From IMG/VR virus record IMGVR_UViG_3300023223_000768, positions 1 through 35,304 of that record: DNA of 35,304 nucleotides, one strand, 5' to 3'. Below are positions 1 through 8,763 of the stretch, in pieces. A program made the translations under genes and the position numbers. Position 1 is the first letter of the stretch; each line of letters opens with the position of its first letter. The stretch is from a virus. The notes beneath the pieces are model-generated. The model was not told the DNA's origin. It saw nothing but the letters and a program-made list of their open reading frames with translations, and did not search any database.

Positions 1-144
1 CAAACAATAGATTTGATGTGAATTCCGTGACAATCGGGGGAACACCTGGAGCAATCCCTTCTGTTGATAACGCTCTTAGATATAGAGATATGAATGTTGC
101 AAATGGAGGAATAGCGAGAGATGCCGCCGTATCAACTACTTTTA
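1..144. repeat. terminal overlap, left copy (circular join)
   Basis: These 144 bases are identical to 35161-35304. An open reading frame continues through the join in frame, so the simplest reading is a circular or concatemeric genome of 35,160 bp written with an overlap. A true direct terminal repeat of a packaged genome would look the same in an assembly, but it would cut a structural gene, which is less likely. Confidence 0.95.
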
Positions 145-482
145 CCGATGTTTATAATGAAAATGGAGACGGTCTATTGTTTGGATTTTTGGTTACATTA
201 GAAGCTGCAACAAAAGAATGGGAAGTTAAATTAATTGTGGATAGTGTAACAATATTCACACTAGACACTGAAGACATGGATTTACCTGTAAGGTACAATT
301 ATGATTCATCAAATCAACGGGAACCGCAATTTCTAGGATTAGAATTTAATGAAAATACATTTTATTGGGAGGGTCCGGTCGGTTATCCAATGACTTATGA
401 TTCTAATGTAACAGTACAAATCAGAAGAACAACGGGTTCAAAGAAGTTTAAAGCGGGTTTAGTAAGTATTTCAGGAGTATAA
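1..482 (+). CDS. virion structural protein, 3' part of a gene crossing the join
   Basis: The frame continues from an ATG at 35070, through the end of the window, into position 1; the codon phase puts full codons from base 3. The complete protein is 190 residues (36 before the GTG at 18, 154 after), so that GTG is an internal valine and not the start. The protein is rich in Thr, Asn, Val and Gly and predicted beta-rich, with no family I recognise. It sits in the run of small structural genes after the capsid gene, and the next ATG (483) follows its stop directly. A decoration or fibre-associated role is inferred from position only. Confidence 0.85.
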   Translation, partial: NNRFDVNSVTIGGTPGAIPSVDNALRYRDMNVANGGIARDAAVSTTFTDVYNENGDGLLFGFLVTLEAATKEWEVKLIVDSVTIFTLDTEDMDLPVRYNYDSSNQREPQFLGLEFNENTFYWEGPVGYPMTYDSNVTVQIRRTTGSKKFKAGLVSISGV

Positions 483-836
483 ATGGGTGCACAATACATA
501 ACATTATATAGAAGTAAAGAGGTTGCAGGATCAACAGAAGAAGCAAATACCTATACACCACCAACCGGAGCAAAAATAACAGTGGTTGAGTTTGAGGGTG
601 ACGCAGCATTTACTAGTAACAGCGTTGTGTCTATTCTTTGGGATTACAATACTGCAAACGAAGAACCCGTGTGGACGATTAAGGGATCAAGAATAACTAA
701 ACAAAAATTTACAACCGATGGGGCTGGTAATGCATTAACTGGTGATGGCACTAAAAAAATAGCTATTTGTTTGTCAAATGGTGAAGCAGGTTCTCTTTAT
801 ATGAGTGGATATGCAAAATTATTGGTGGAGACATAA
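483..836 (+). CDS. hypothetical virion protein, 117 aa
   Basis: An AGGAG site lies a few bases before the ATG, inside the end of the upstream gene, so translation is probably coupled. The 117-residue product is Thr/Ala/Gly-rich with alternating hydrophobic residues typical of beta-sandwich structural proteins. No signal peptide, membrane span or catalytic motif is visible. Its position between other small beta-rich genes suggests a capsid decoration, head-fibre or tail-fibre component. I do not recognise the family. Confidence 0.8.
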   Translation: MGAQYITLYRSKEVAGSTEEANTYTPPTGAKITVVEFEGDAAFTSNSVVSILWDYNTANEEPVWTIKGSRITKQKFTTDGAGNALTGDGTKKIAICLSNGEAGSLYMSGYAKLLVET

Positions 837-1157
837 ATGGCAGATGAAACAAGACCATCAGCAAGATCAAGTAACCCCACAAAACCCAGTAAAAAAAACG
901 GTCAAAAGATCAAAAGAAGTACAGTAACAACATCTGGAAAAACCTTTACGGTTCCCTTGGACGCTTCTTTTTTAGTGATTCAAAATGTAGGATCTAACAT
1001 TATGCGTTTTAATTTTTCTACTGATGCCGCAAGTGATTATTGGGTTTTACAGATTTCGGAAACATCTCCTGTTTTAATTTTAAGGCCAGGGGTTGAAATA
1101 AAACTACAATCACAAGGTGGGGATACAACAGCTCAGTATTTATTTTGGAGTGAATAG
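837..1157 (+). CDS. small beta-rich virion protein, 106 aa
   Basis: The gene starts directly after the previous stop with a GGAG site 8-10 bases upstream. The first 30 residues are basic, Ser/Pro/Asn-rich and probably disordered. The rest has the layout '..FLVIQNVGSN...', then a polar stretch, then '..LRPGVEIKLQ..'. The same layout (IQN-type strand, glycine turn, GE/GVEI strand, C-terminal strand) appears near the ends of the proteins at 33142-33567 and 33935-34801, so these may share a fold. Last gene before a 123-bp gap. Confidence 0.8.
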   Translation: MADETRPSARSSNPTKPSKKNGQKIKRSTVTTSGKTFTVPLDASFLVIQNVGSNIMRFNFSTDAASDYWVLQISETSPVLILRPGVEIKLQSQGGDTTAQYLFWSE

Positions 1158-1202
1158 TCTAATATTTGTGTCCATGACGCGCGATCCCTTAGAAGAATAA
1201 AA

Positions 1203-1236
1203 AAGAGATTGATAATCTTTAATTTTTATTTATACT
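1203..1236 (+). promoter_or_regulatory. candidate sigma70-type promoter overlapping a weak hairpin
   Basis: In the 123-bp gap 1158-1280, TTGATA (1209-1214) and TATACT (1231-1236) are separated by 16 bp and lie about 45 bp before the ATG at 1281. The same bases form an AT-rich hairpin (1203-1220; stem AGATT/AATCT) followed by a T-rich run, so this may instead be a weak terminator, or both. The GGGGAGAG site at 1270-1277 serves the next gene. Confidence 0.45.
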
Positions 1237-1280
1237 TTTAAGAGTACTACATAGATCCGACTTAAGTACGGGGAGAGAAC

Positions 1281-2792
1281 ATGCCAGGGATTTCAGGTTA
1301 TCCAAGTCAACATAAAGAAGATCGTTCTGATCTTGAGTTTTCAACCGTTTCCCCTACTGGTTTTCTCAAACACGCATTAGATGTAAGAGATTTAAGTTCT
1401 GTTCAGAATATCGCATCAGATCTCACTGAAGCAGGAACAACCGCTAAAATTATCACAGCAACTTCACACGTTGCGCAAAAAGGAGATCGGTTAAGATTTA
1501 CTTCTGGTACTCATGCAACTAAAGAGATTGATGTCATTGCTGTTGACACCAATACCATTACACTTGGCCAAGAATTAGACACTGCGCCAGGCATTGGTGA
1601 TGGATTCGACATACTGCGTCCTATCTCGCAAACCCTAACATCAAGTGGTGGTTTTTCTTCTGTTGTTACGTTCTTACGAGACGGATCTAATCAAAATGTT
1701 ATAGAAGACACAGGAACACCCGCAAACAACCGACCTCTGCCTGTAAAATTAACTGATTTTTCAGGAGATATGGTTTTAAATGCTGCGAATTTAAACCTTG
1801 AAGTTCAATTATCACATCTTGGAGCTAATCATGATGCTGTTAGGGTTGGAGATGGTACTGATTTATTAGCCATTTCTGGCTCTGGTGAAGCTTCAACTGC
1901 TGATAGCACTGTCAGAACAAATACGGGTACAATAGCGGGTGCTGTATCTGGTACTGAGATGCAAGTAGACATCGTTGATCCAGGTACTTTAATGCTTGAC
2001 GCAACAGGTGCAGCAATTGGCAGTGATACCTCCTCTATTGATGGGAAAACACCATCTTTAGGTGCAGCGGTAATTGCTGCGTCTGTTCCTGTTAATATTG
2101 CTTCTGATCAAACAGTCCCAGTATCAGCAGCTTCTTTACCTTTACCCGCTGGTGCCGCTACAGAAGCCACACTATCAACATTGAACACAAAGTTTACATC
2201 TGGTACTGATATCGGTGATGTCACAATTAATAACGCAGCTGGAGCTAGTGCCGTTAACATGCAAGACGGTGGGAATAGTATTACTGTTGACGATGGTGGT
2301 GGTAGCGTCACTGTTGACAATAGCGACTTGGCAAGCCTGGGAGGAACTGTTTCTGGGTCGGAGCAACAGGTGGATATTGTCGCATCACTCCCCGCTGGAG
2401 CTAATAATATTGGTGACGTTGACATTGCTTCTGCTTTGCCTGCTGGCTCTAATACTATTGGGAGCGTTGATCTTAACCGACTCGATGTCATTGATTTCTT
2501 AGATACTCCTTTAGTAGATGCAACAACCATTAATGGCTCGGCTGGAGCATTCGTTGAAGTGATTGCCTCCACAGCAGCAGCAACCGAGAAGGTTCAAGTA
2601 ATGGATACTTCTGGTGCTTTCATGGGAGTATATACAGGCCCTGCTGCATCTGAAGTGTTAGCTTTTATTTACGGACCAGGATCAGATAACACGGTTGAAG
2701 TTGCTATTGCAGCAGCAACAAGAATTAGTTTAAGATCATTGGAGGCAGCAGCACCCACGGCGGGTGATATTTCCATGAACTTTATGGGATAA
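1281..2792 (+). CDS. repeat-rich virion structural / tail-fibre-like protein, 503 aa
   Basis: A strong GGGGAG site precedes the ATG. The N-terminal quarter is ordinary beta-rich sequence. The middle (about residues 190-400) holds repeated short units: '.VSG.E.QVDIV' twice, 'LPAG.N.IG.VD' twice, and the phrase 'VNIASDQTVPVS' followed by 'LPLPAGAATEATL'. These phrases recur widely in phage structural proteins of unassigned function. The C-terminal part ends in a compact domain (about 430-503) with 'GVYTGPAASEVL' and 'GPGSDNTVEV'. Probable elongated fibre or head-fibre protein. No enzymatic motif is visible. Confidence 0.8.
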   Translation: MPGISGYPSQHKEDRSDLEFSTVSPTGFLKHALDVRDLSSVQNIASDLTEAGTTAKIITATSHVAQKGDRLRFTSGTHATKEIDVIAVDTNTITLGQELDTAPGIGDGFDILRPISQTLTSSGGFSSVVTFLRDGSNQNVIEDTGTPANNRPLPVKLTDFSGDMVLNAANLNLEVQLSHLGANHDAVRVGDGTDLLAISGSGEASTADSTVRTNTGTIAGAVSGTEMQVDIVDPGTLMLDATGAAIGSDTSSIDGKTPSLGAAVIAASVPVNIASDQTVPVSAASLPLPAGAATEATLSTLNTKFTSGTDIGDVTINNAAGASAVNMQDGGNSITVDDGGGSVTVDNSDLASLGGTVSGSEQQVDIVASLPAGANNIGDVDIASALPAGSNTIGSVDLNRLDVIDFLDTPLVDATTINGSAGAFVEVIASTAAATEKVQVMDTSGAFMGVYTGPAASEVLAFIYGPGSDNTVEVAIAAATRISLRSLEAAAPTAGDISMNFMG

Positions 2793-2819
2793 CTGGGGAA
2801 ACCCACTAGGAGACTACTT

Positions 2820-3977
2820 ATGCCAGCAGTAATATTTTCAGGAAATGAAGTTAAAGCACTTAAGCCAGCCTTAGATTTAAATGGTGTGGGGAAAGTATTA
2901 ACAAGCACAGATGATCCCACTTCTGTTGCAAAAGATGCACCAAGGGGTTCTATTCTCATAAGAGATGCCACAACCTTAGGAGAAGTCTATACAAAAGATG
3001 ACAACGGATCGACAACTAACTGGACTAGATTAGAAGCAGGAGTCTCTGCTAATGACACATTTACTGCAACAAATTTAAGTCTATCCACATCTATTTCAAC
3101 AGGAGCATTGACAATCGCTCTAAAAGATAGATCAGGAGCTGATCCCTCCCCCGGATCACCGGTAAGAGTTGCGATGAGAGATCCCGTGGCTACAGATGGA
3201 AGCTATATCATCAGAAGTATATCTGCTGCTTTAAGTATCACAATACCAAGCACAGCAGAGTTGGGATTTAGAGATTCTCAAGATCATTTTGTCTTTGTTT
3301 ATCTAGTTGATAACTCTGGAACCATTTCAATGGCTGTTACTTCATCAGGTCTTATTGATGATACTATTTTGCAAACTGTTGCGGCTATAGGAGTAGGATC
3401 AGATGATGATGGTCTTTATGGGACAGCTTTAGCTCCAAAGCCAGTTAGATTAATTGGAAGATTAAGAGTAAATAATCCAACAACTGGAACCTGGACCGAC
3501 CCAGATAAAATAACTGTCGGAAATTATTTAACAACGGGTGCTGAGGTTTTTCCAATGATAGATTATTCAGCAACAGGGACTACTTCAATTCCAAGTAGTC
3601 CTGATACTATATTGGATTTCGGTTCGCAAAACACTGATACTCATTCTGCTGTCACAACTGGTGTTAGTTGGGTTTGGGGATGTACTTTATCTGGACGCTA
3701 TCAATTTAGTTGTCATACAATTACGGAGTCTATTGCATGGGCTGTTGGCAATGTTTGGGTGAATCGTCTTTATAAAGATGGTTCAGTTATCCGTGAATTA
3801 GGAAGAAAGAGATGGGATGCCGCAAGAACTGACAGAGCAGACGCAGCGGGTAGTTGTACATTGGATGTAAAAACAGGAGAAGAATTTAATATAAGAATAG
3901 AACATAATAGATCAGGAAATGTAAGTAATGACACGGCTTTTTTTACAACTTATTTTATGATTGCAAGAATAGGATAA
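2820..3977 (+). CDS. probable receptor-binding / fibre protein with C1q-like C-terminal domain, 385 aa
   Basis: An AGGAGA site lies 7 bases before the ATG. Residues about 40-70 read 'GSILIRDATTLGEVYTKDD..STTNWTRL', a phrase common at the base of phage fibre proteins. The last 130 residues have the pattern of a C1q/TNF-type jelly roll: 'GRYQFSCH', 'RLYKDGSVIRELG', a 'LDVKTGEEFNIRI' strand and a terminal 'FFTTYFMIARIG'. Such domains are common trimeric tips of phage tail spikes and fibres. The neighbours are also fibre-like. Receptor binding is inferred from domain type and context. Confidence 0.72.
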   Translation: MPAVIFSGNEVKALKPALDLNGVGKVLTSTDDPTSVAKDAPRGSILIRDATTLGEVYTKDDNGSTTNWTRLEAGVSANDTFTATNLSLSTSISTGALTIALKDRSGADPSPGSPVRVAMRDPVATDGSYIIRSISAALSITIPSTAELGFRDSQDHFVFVYLVDNSGTISMAVTSSGLIDDTILQTVAAIGVGSDDDGLYGTALAPKPVRLIGRLRVNNPTTGTWTDPDKITVGNYLTTGAEVFPMIDYSATGTTSIPSSPDTILDFGSQNTDTHSAVTTGVSWVWGCTLSGRYQFSCHTITESIAWAVGNVWVNRLYKDGSVIRELGRKRWDAARTDRADAAGSCTLDVKTGEEFNIRIEHNRSGNVSNDTAFFTTYFMIARIG

Positions 3978-3980
3978 ACA

Positions 3981-4502
3981 ATGGCCTTTACTGTTTTAAA
4001 TCTAGGTCTTGAACTCACGATACCGACAAACGGTACTCGTAATTGGGGAACGACTGTATTTAATACAACCTGGACTAAAATATCTCAGCATAAACACACT
4101 GGGTCTGGAGATGGTAGTCAGATTCCAACGGCAGGACTTGAAGATAATGCAGTAACAACAGGAAAATTATCTAAAAACTATGGCGTAACTCAAGCCACAC
4201 AAGTAGTCCCAGGTGGAACAACTCAAACTCTTGATTTTGATTTAGGTAACACTCAAGACATTGATCTTGACTCAGCATCGGGTGATGTGACATTAACATT
4301 AAGTAACGCATCAACAGGAGCAAGTTATAAAATATTTGCAACTCAAGGCGCAACCCCTAGAAATTTAATCTGGCCCGGAAATGTGAAATGGCCACAGGGA
4401 CAGGCACCGATATTGTCTACAGCAAATAACGCAATAGACATAATTGATCTTTATTTTGATGGGACTAGTTTCTTTGGTGGATGGCAAGTAGATTTTAAAT
4501 AG
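3981..4502 (+). CDS. tail-fibre-like protein, 173 aa
   Basis: It starts 3 bases after the previous stop with an AGGAT site. The sequence opens with a hydrophobic strand, followed by 'HKHTGSGDGSQIP..GLEDNAVTTGKL', a phrase typical of phage fibre shafts and tips. A beta-rich C-terminal domain has 'YKIFATQ', 'NLIWPGNVKWPQG' and 'IIDLYFDGTSFFGGW', resembling fibre end domains. It probably works with the 2820-3977 protein. Placement just before the tail tube genes differs from T7, where the fibre gene follows the internal proteins. Confidence 0.75.
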   Translation: MAFTVLNLGLELTIPTNGTRNWGTTVFNTTWTKISQHKHTGSGDGSQIPTAGLEDNAVTTGKLSKNYGVTQATQVVPGGTTQTLDFDLGNTQDIDLDSASGDVTLTLSNASTGASYKIFATQGATPRNLIWPGNVKWPQGQAPILSTANNAIDIIDLYFDGTSFFGGWQVDFK

Positions 4503-4511
4503 GAGGATATC

Positions 4512-4733
4512 ATGGCATTTGATCCAATTGGGGCAGGAATAACAGCAGGTGTTGGTCTTATCGGTGGACTATTTGCCAGTGCTGAGGAATCAGAAAGACA
4601 AAAACGGCAATTCTTATTTGAAAGTCAACAACAAGGTTTTCAGCGTCAAGCCGCAGGAATCCAGGCTCTTCAAACTGGACAACAAACTGCGTTTAAAGAT
4701 CTTATCTCGGGTTTTCGGGGTGCATTATTATAG
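4512..4733 (+). CDS. small internal-virion-like protein, 73 aa
   Basis: A strong AGGAGG site precedes the ATG. The N-terminal 22 residues form a glycine-rich hydrophobic segment (IGAGITAGVGLIGGLFAS), and the rest is a Gln-rich amphipathic helix. This layout, a glycine-zipper head and Gln/Arg helical tail, resembles the starts of podovirus internal (ejection) proteins such as the gene at 9220-10032. Function is inferred only from composition and neighbourhood. Confidence 0.7.
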   Translation: MAFDPIGAGITAGVGLIGGLFASAEESERQKRQFLFESQQQGFQRQAAGIQALQTGQQTAFKDLISGFRGALL

Positions 4734-4742
4734 GAGATTGAT

Positions 4743-4958
4743 ATGGCAGGAATAAGTGAATCAGTGAAAGATGAAGCAATTGAAAAGCTAAATGAACTTA
4801 AAACGATGATCCAAAAAGAAGGGGGTAGCCCTATAGATTTTTTAAGGGAATTCGGATTAGGTGAACAAGGTGCTTTTGAAGCAGGAAGAGAATCACCAAG
4901 AAATGAAAAGCTTCCTCTTATCATCGCAACACTTAAGAGAAAAGCCCAAAGAGAATGA
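4743..4958 (+). CDS. hypothetical helical protein, 71 aa
   Basis: An AGGAG site lies 8 bases before the ATG. The product is charged and helical (SESVKDEAIEKLNELKTMIQKEGG), with a short glycine-rich middle and a basic end. It overlaps the next gene by 4 bases (ATGA), indicating coupled translation with the tail tube A-like protein. No family is recognised. A head-tail joining or chaperone-like role is possible but not shown. Confidence 0.75.
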   Translation: MAGISESVKDEAIEKLNELKTMIQKEGGSPIDFLREFGLGEQGAFEAGRESPRNEKLPLIIATLKRKAQRE

Positions 4959-5893
4959 GAAGAATTGATCTGCTCATCACTCAATCAAGAAGAGCAACAG
5001 AAAATGTAGAATTTAATGATGCTTCTGGATTAGGTGACGAAGAATTCCTTCAATATTCCAATGATGCGCAAGATAGATTACAAAGTCAAATTTATACTAT
5101 TTTCCCTGACATCTTCTTAGCAGAAAAAGAAATAACTGCAACACAAGGCGTGGAGGCGTTCCCTATTCCTGATGACGCTTTCTTAGGTTCTCGAATAAGG
5201 CTTATTGAATACACACATACAGGATTAACTAAAGATTATTATTCCCTTAAGAAAGGTGAATTATTTGAGAGAATTTCAGATATTAGATCCAACCCTAGTT
5301 TTTATATTAGAAGGGGAAACGAGTTTCTAATCGAGCCGACATCAGATACAACAAGTGCAAAATTAAGAATCACTTATCAAAAGAGACTTCCTAGACTTGA
5401 TGTTAGACGCGGAACTGTAAAAAGTGCTGTTTTAGATACTGGAACCAATAAAATAACATCTCTAACGCTAGATACTTCTGTCTTGTTGGATGACACCGCT
5501 CTATTAGAAGAAGATGAGATCACTATTATTGATAAATTCGGTTTTTGTCAGATGCGACGGATTCAGATTCTAGCTATCTCAACGAGTACTGGAGTTGTAA
5601 CGGTTGACCCGGATTTTACCTTTGAAACAGGGGAAACGATATCAGCAGGTAATTTTTCTGTACGCGGTCCTGAGTCAACGACGCACTCTCAACTTCCCAA
5701 TATAGCAGAAAGATACATCATTGCTTATATGAATTGGAAAATCTTAAAAAGAGATTCTTCAAATGATTCCATCGAGCAAACACAAGAATTACAAGTTATT
5801 GAACAAGATATTATAAATTCATTCAAACAACCCGATGGTGATGTTGCAAACATAACAATTTTAGATGATCAATTTTTATTGACAGACGATTAA
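4955..5893 (+). CDS. tail tubular protein A-like / head-tail adaptor, 312 aa
   Basis: The N-terminal half is helical: 'LLITQSRRATEN' is followed by 'EEFLQYSNDAQDRLQSQI..IFPDIFLAEKEI', the usual pattern of podovirus head-tail adaptors that dock on the portal (T7 gp11 class, P22 gp4 class). The middle is a beta domain, and the C-terminus is helical with acidic residues. The gene overlaps the upstream one (ATGA) and lies just before the nozzle gene, exactly as gp11 precedes gp12 in T7. The assignment rests on pattern and gene order. Confidence 0.72.
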   Translation: MRRIDLLITQSRRATENVEFNDASGLGDEEFLQYSNDAQDRLQSQIYTIFPDIFLAEKEITATQGVEAFPIPDDAFLGSRIRLIEYTHTGLTKDYYSLKKGELFERISDIRSNPSFYIRRGNEFLIEPTSDTTSAKLRITYQKRLPRLDVRRGTVKSAVLDTGTNKITSLTLDTSVLLDDTALLEEDEITIIDKFGFCQMRRIQILAISTSTGVVTVDPDFTFETGETISAGNFSVRGPESTTHSQLPNIAERYIIAYMNWKILKRDSSNDSIEQTQELQVIEQDIINSFKQPDGDVANITILDDQFLLTDD

Positions 5894-5905
5894 CTGTGAG
5901 AAGAA

Positions 5906-8419
5906 ATGGCAGAACATTTATTAGTAAAGAAATACATCAATCATTTCGGATTGGATTTAAAGTCATCCGACCTTACACGCTTAGGACAGTTTGCCAGTGG
6001 AATTACTAATGCTCAATATAGAAAATCTGGAACAATTGAAAAACGAGCCGGATTCCACGCTCATGCACCTGATGAGGGAGGGCACGGCCTATTTACCTAT
6101 TCAAGAATCGATCCTGATACAAATAAACAAGATTCCGAACTACTCAGTATCTCAGATAGATTACATAAGTCAAATGTGTCGGTACTTTCTGTAACTTATT
6201 CAGGTGGAGATCCGACTAGTTTTATCTCTATATTTTTTAATGTCTCAAGCTCTGAATATGTGTGTCAGATACAAGAGGGTTCGACTATTGTTTTAAATGA
6301 GGGACTAGGTAAGGGGTTTGATGAAGCATCTATTAAAACTATAGATGATTTAAAGATCGATATTGATGCGCTTACTGGATTTACGGCCACGGTAACAGGA
6401 GTTACAACAACACCGGCTGCTTTTCTTAAAACAGTGAGAAACTTTGATTTAACTTCTAGTTCGTTTTCAGATGAAGCGAGAAACTGGGAGGAGGTTAATA
6501 AAACAGTAACCGCTCCTTTCATAGGATCTGAAACAAATAAAAATGACTCAGATTTTGAAAATGTTTCATCTGTTCAGATTAATAACGTTATGTTTTTTTC
6601 AAATGGATATGATGAAGTTCAAAAATATGACGGACAGACTGTCTATAGGGCAGGGGTTCCAAGTGTTGCCTCTCTGACTGTGGCAAAGGTTGGCGCTGGG
6701 TCTATAACGGGAACAAAATATATACATAAGGCACAATATATTCAAATTGATGCGGTTGGGAATGTTACAGAGGGAAATGTTTTCACTTCTACATCAGGAG
6801 AGATAGATGTCACGGCTGAAGACTTTGATGTAACAGTGGCAAACATTTTAGCATCAAGTGGGTTCAATACAAATGCTGCAATTGTAGACGGTGCACAAGT
6901 CACAGTGACGACTATCACTGTTGATGATGGGTCGGGTGGATTACATACTTTAAAGGCAGGAGATAGTGCGTATTTTTTTGATGCCGTAACGAGTGATTTT
7001 GTCACACGGAATATTACATCAATCACTAGTACCTCTATCACAATAGCAGGTGCTGCTGTTACGGTTGCAGATAGCGCTGTTGTCTCAAACAATTTAAGAA
7101 TAGCTCTGTATAGATCAAAGTCATCTGGATCTACTCCCACAACCTTTTTTTTGATTGATGAAATTCCTAATGATTCATTTTCTGCAACGCAAGTCTTTAG
7201 AGATGATAATATCGATTCTGCCCTTGGTGCTCAACTCATCGAACCCTTAACAGATAGATCACCTCCAACGAAAGGCCGGTATATCTCTTCATTTAGAAAT
7301 CAGGCCATAATAGGTGGGAATCTTGAGAACCAAAATACAATATTTTTCTCAGATGTCCTTAGTCCTGAGTTTTTTCCGTTTGGAAATCAATTTGATGTTA
7401 ACTCTGTGGCAGGAGATGTAATTAGCGGAATAGCTCCGAACAATGAAGTATTTATAATTTTCAAAAAAAAATCCATACATTTATTAAGTGGAGACATTTC
7501 CAATGGAAATATTAGGGTTGACCAGGTGTCAAATGACATAGGATGTGTGGCCCATGCTTCTATTGATGAAGTTAGGGGATCTCTTTTCTTTTTGTCTGAT
7601 TTAGGGCCTAGAAAAATAACAGGTGGTCAATTACCACAACCCATAGGTGCTGCTCAAAATAACTCAACAGTGAGCAGGATAGATCCTGTCTTTGAAGAAA
7701 AGGGATTATCAGATGAGGAAAAACTACAGCTTAAAAGATCGGTTGCTATTAACAACAGATTGGATGAAAAATATATTTTATTTATACCCGCTGAATCGAC
7801 TACATCTGGAGACGTTCACCCTAATTCAAATTCTAGGATATTTACTCATGACTATTCTAGAGACGCATGGCTTGAGTGGGATACTCTTAATATGGCTGGA
7901 GGCATAACCGAGTTTGATGACGGGTTGTTTTGGACAGAAAGGAGATTTTCTTCATTTAACGTCGCAGTAGATCATGTCTTATTAAGAAAGATGAATTTAA
8001 ATGATTCCTTTGATTTTCAAGACAACACAGATCCTATTAATTTTGAATATAAAGCTCAATGGGAATTCTTAGGGGAAGCCTCTTTATTAAAGAGATTTTT
8101 AGTTTTACGTGTCTTCATATTAGAGGATAACCCAAATAATGAGGTAATGTTGGATGTTGAGACAGAGATTAATTTTATAGAGGACGCCGTACAATCATCG
8201 TTTACTTTATTGTTTGAGGGTGTTGGTTATGGAGTGGGACCTTATGGTGTTTCTGGTTATGGTGATCCGGTGGAACCTACCTTAAAACATAAATTAGCTA
8301 TTGGCAGAAATAGAGCTTTAAGAGTAATCTTTAAAAATTCAGAAGATCAACAAAATGTACTTTTAACCGGATGGGAGTTAGAAATGGCCTTACCATTTAG
8401 ACCGGAATTTAAGAGATGA
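5906..8419 (+). CDS. tail tubular protein B / tail nozzle protein, 837 aa
   Basis: The opening 'KKYINHFGLDLKSSDLTRL..FASGITNAQYRKSGTIEKRAG' is the hallmark start of T7 gp12-type nozzle proteins. The central part (about 470-570) has 'NQAIIGGNLENQNTIFFSD..SPEFFPFGNQFDV' followed by 'IFKKKSIHLLSG', the repeated propeller-like core of this family. The length of 837 residues is within the family's range (T7 gp12 is 794). Six copies would form the distal tail tube. The ribosome site is weak (GAGAAG), but the start agrees with the family N-terminus. The last 4 bases overlap the next gene (ATGA). Confidence 0.88.
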   Translation: MAEHLLVKKYINHFGLDLKSSDLTRLGQFASGITNAQYRKSGTIEKRAGFHAHAPDEGGHGLFTYSRIDPDTNKQDSELLSISDRLHKSNVSVLSVTYSGGDPTSFISIFFNVSSSEYVCQIQEGSTIVLNEGLGKGFDEASIKTIDDLKIDIDALTGFTATVTGVTTTPAAFLKTVRNFDLTSSSFSDEARNWEEVNKTVTAPFIGSETNKNDSDFENVSSVQINNVMFFSNGYDEVQKYDGQTVYRAGVPSVASLTVAKVGAGSITGTKYIHKAQYIQIDAVGNVTEGNVFTSTSGEIDVTAEDFDVTVANILASSGFNTNAAIVDGAQVTVTTITVDDGSGGLHTLKAGDSAYFFDAVTSDFVTRNITSITSTSITIAGAAVTVADSAVVSNNLRIALYRSKSSGSTPTTFFLIDEIPNDSFSATQVFRDDNIDSALGAQLIEPLTDRSPPTKGRYISSFRNQAIIGGNLENQNTIFFSDVLSPEFFPFGNQFDVNSVAGDVISGIAPNNEVFIIFKKKSIHLLSGDISNGNIRVDQVSNDIGCVAHASIDEVRGSLFFLSDLGPRKITGGQLPQPIGAAQNNSTVSRIDPVFEEKGLSDEEKLQLKRSVAINNRLDEKYILFIPAESTTSGDVHPNSNSRIFTHDYSRDAWLEWDTLNMAGGITEFDDGLFWTERRFSSFNVAVDHVLLRKMNLNDSFDFQDNTDPINFEYKAQWEFLGEASLLKRFLVLRVFILEDNPNNEVMLDVETEINFIEDAVQSSFTLLFEGVGYGVGPYGVSGYGDPVEPTLKHKLAIGRNRALRVIFKNSEDQQNVLLTGWELEMALPFRPEFKR

Positions 8420-8763
8420 AATTTACTAGTTTTAAAGAGTTTAAAGGTCTTGATCTTCAGATTCAAAACGTTATTGATTATTTAAGTATAGACCTTAGAA
8501 AGATATTAAGAGACTTGCAATTAGGTCTGACAAAGATGGAGTTTACAGACAACTTTGAATCATTCCAAACGACTGTGACAATTGCATCGGGGAGTGAGAT
8601 TGCAATAAGAAATGAACTCTCAATTGTCCCGACCCAAAGATTGATTGTAGCTGGTAATTCAAACGAAGTAGTAGATGGAGATACTGCATGGAACAACGAC
8701 TTTGTGTTTCTGAAGAATATAGGAGCAACAGAAGCGACTGTAACGGTGATCTTTCTAAAGTAG
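8416..8763 (+). CDS. hypothetical virion-associated protein, 115 aa
   Basis: It is coupled to the nozzle gene through ATGA. The first 45 residues are helical (FKEFKGLDLQIQNVIDYLSIDLRKILRD in shorter blocks). The second half is beta-rich and ends in 'GATEATVTVIFLK', resembling the small structural domains elsewhere in this genome. It may be a tail accessory or fibre-attachment protein. The 3' end overlaps the GNAT-like gene by 76 bases in another frame. Confidence 0.75.
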   Translation: MKFTSFKEFKGLDLQIQNVIDYLSIDLRKILRDLQLGLTKMEFTDNFESFQTTVTIASGSEIAIRNELSIVPTQRLIVAGNSNEVVDGDTAWNNDFVFLKNIGATEATVTVIFLK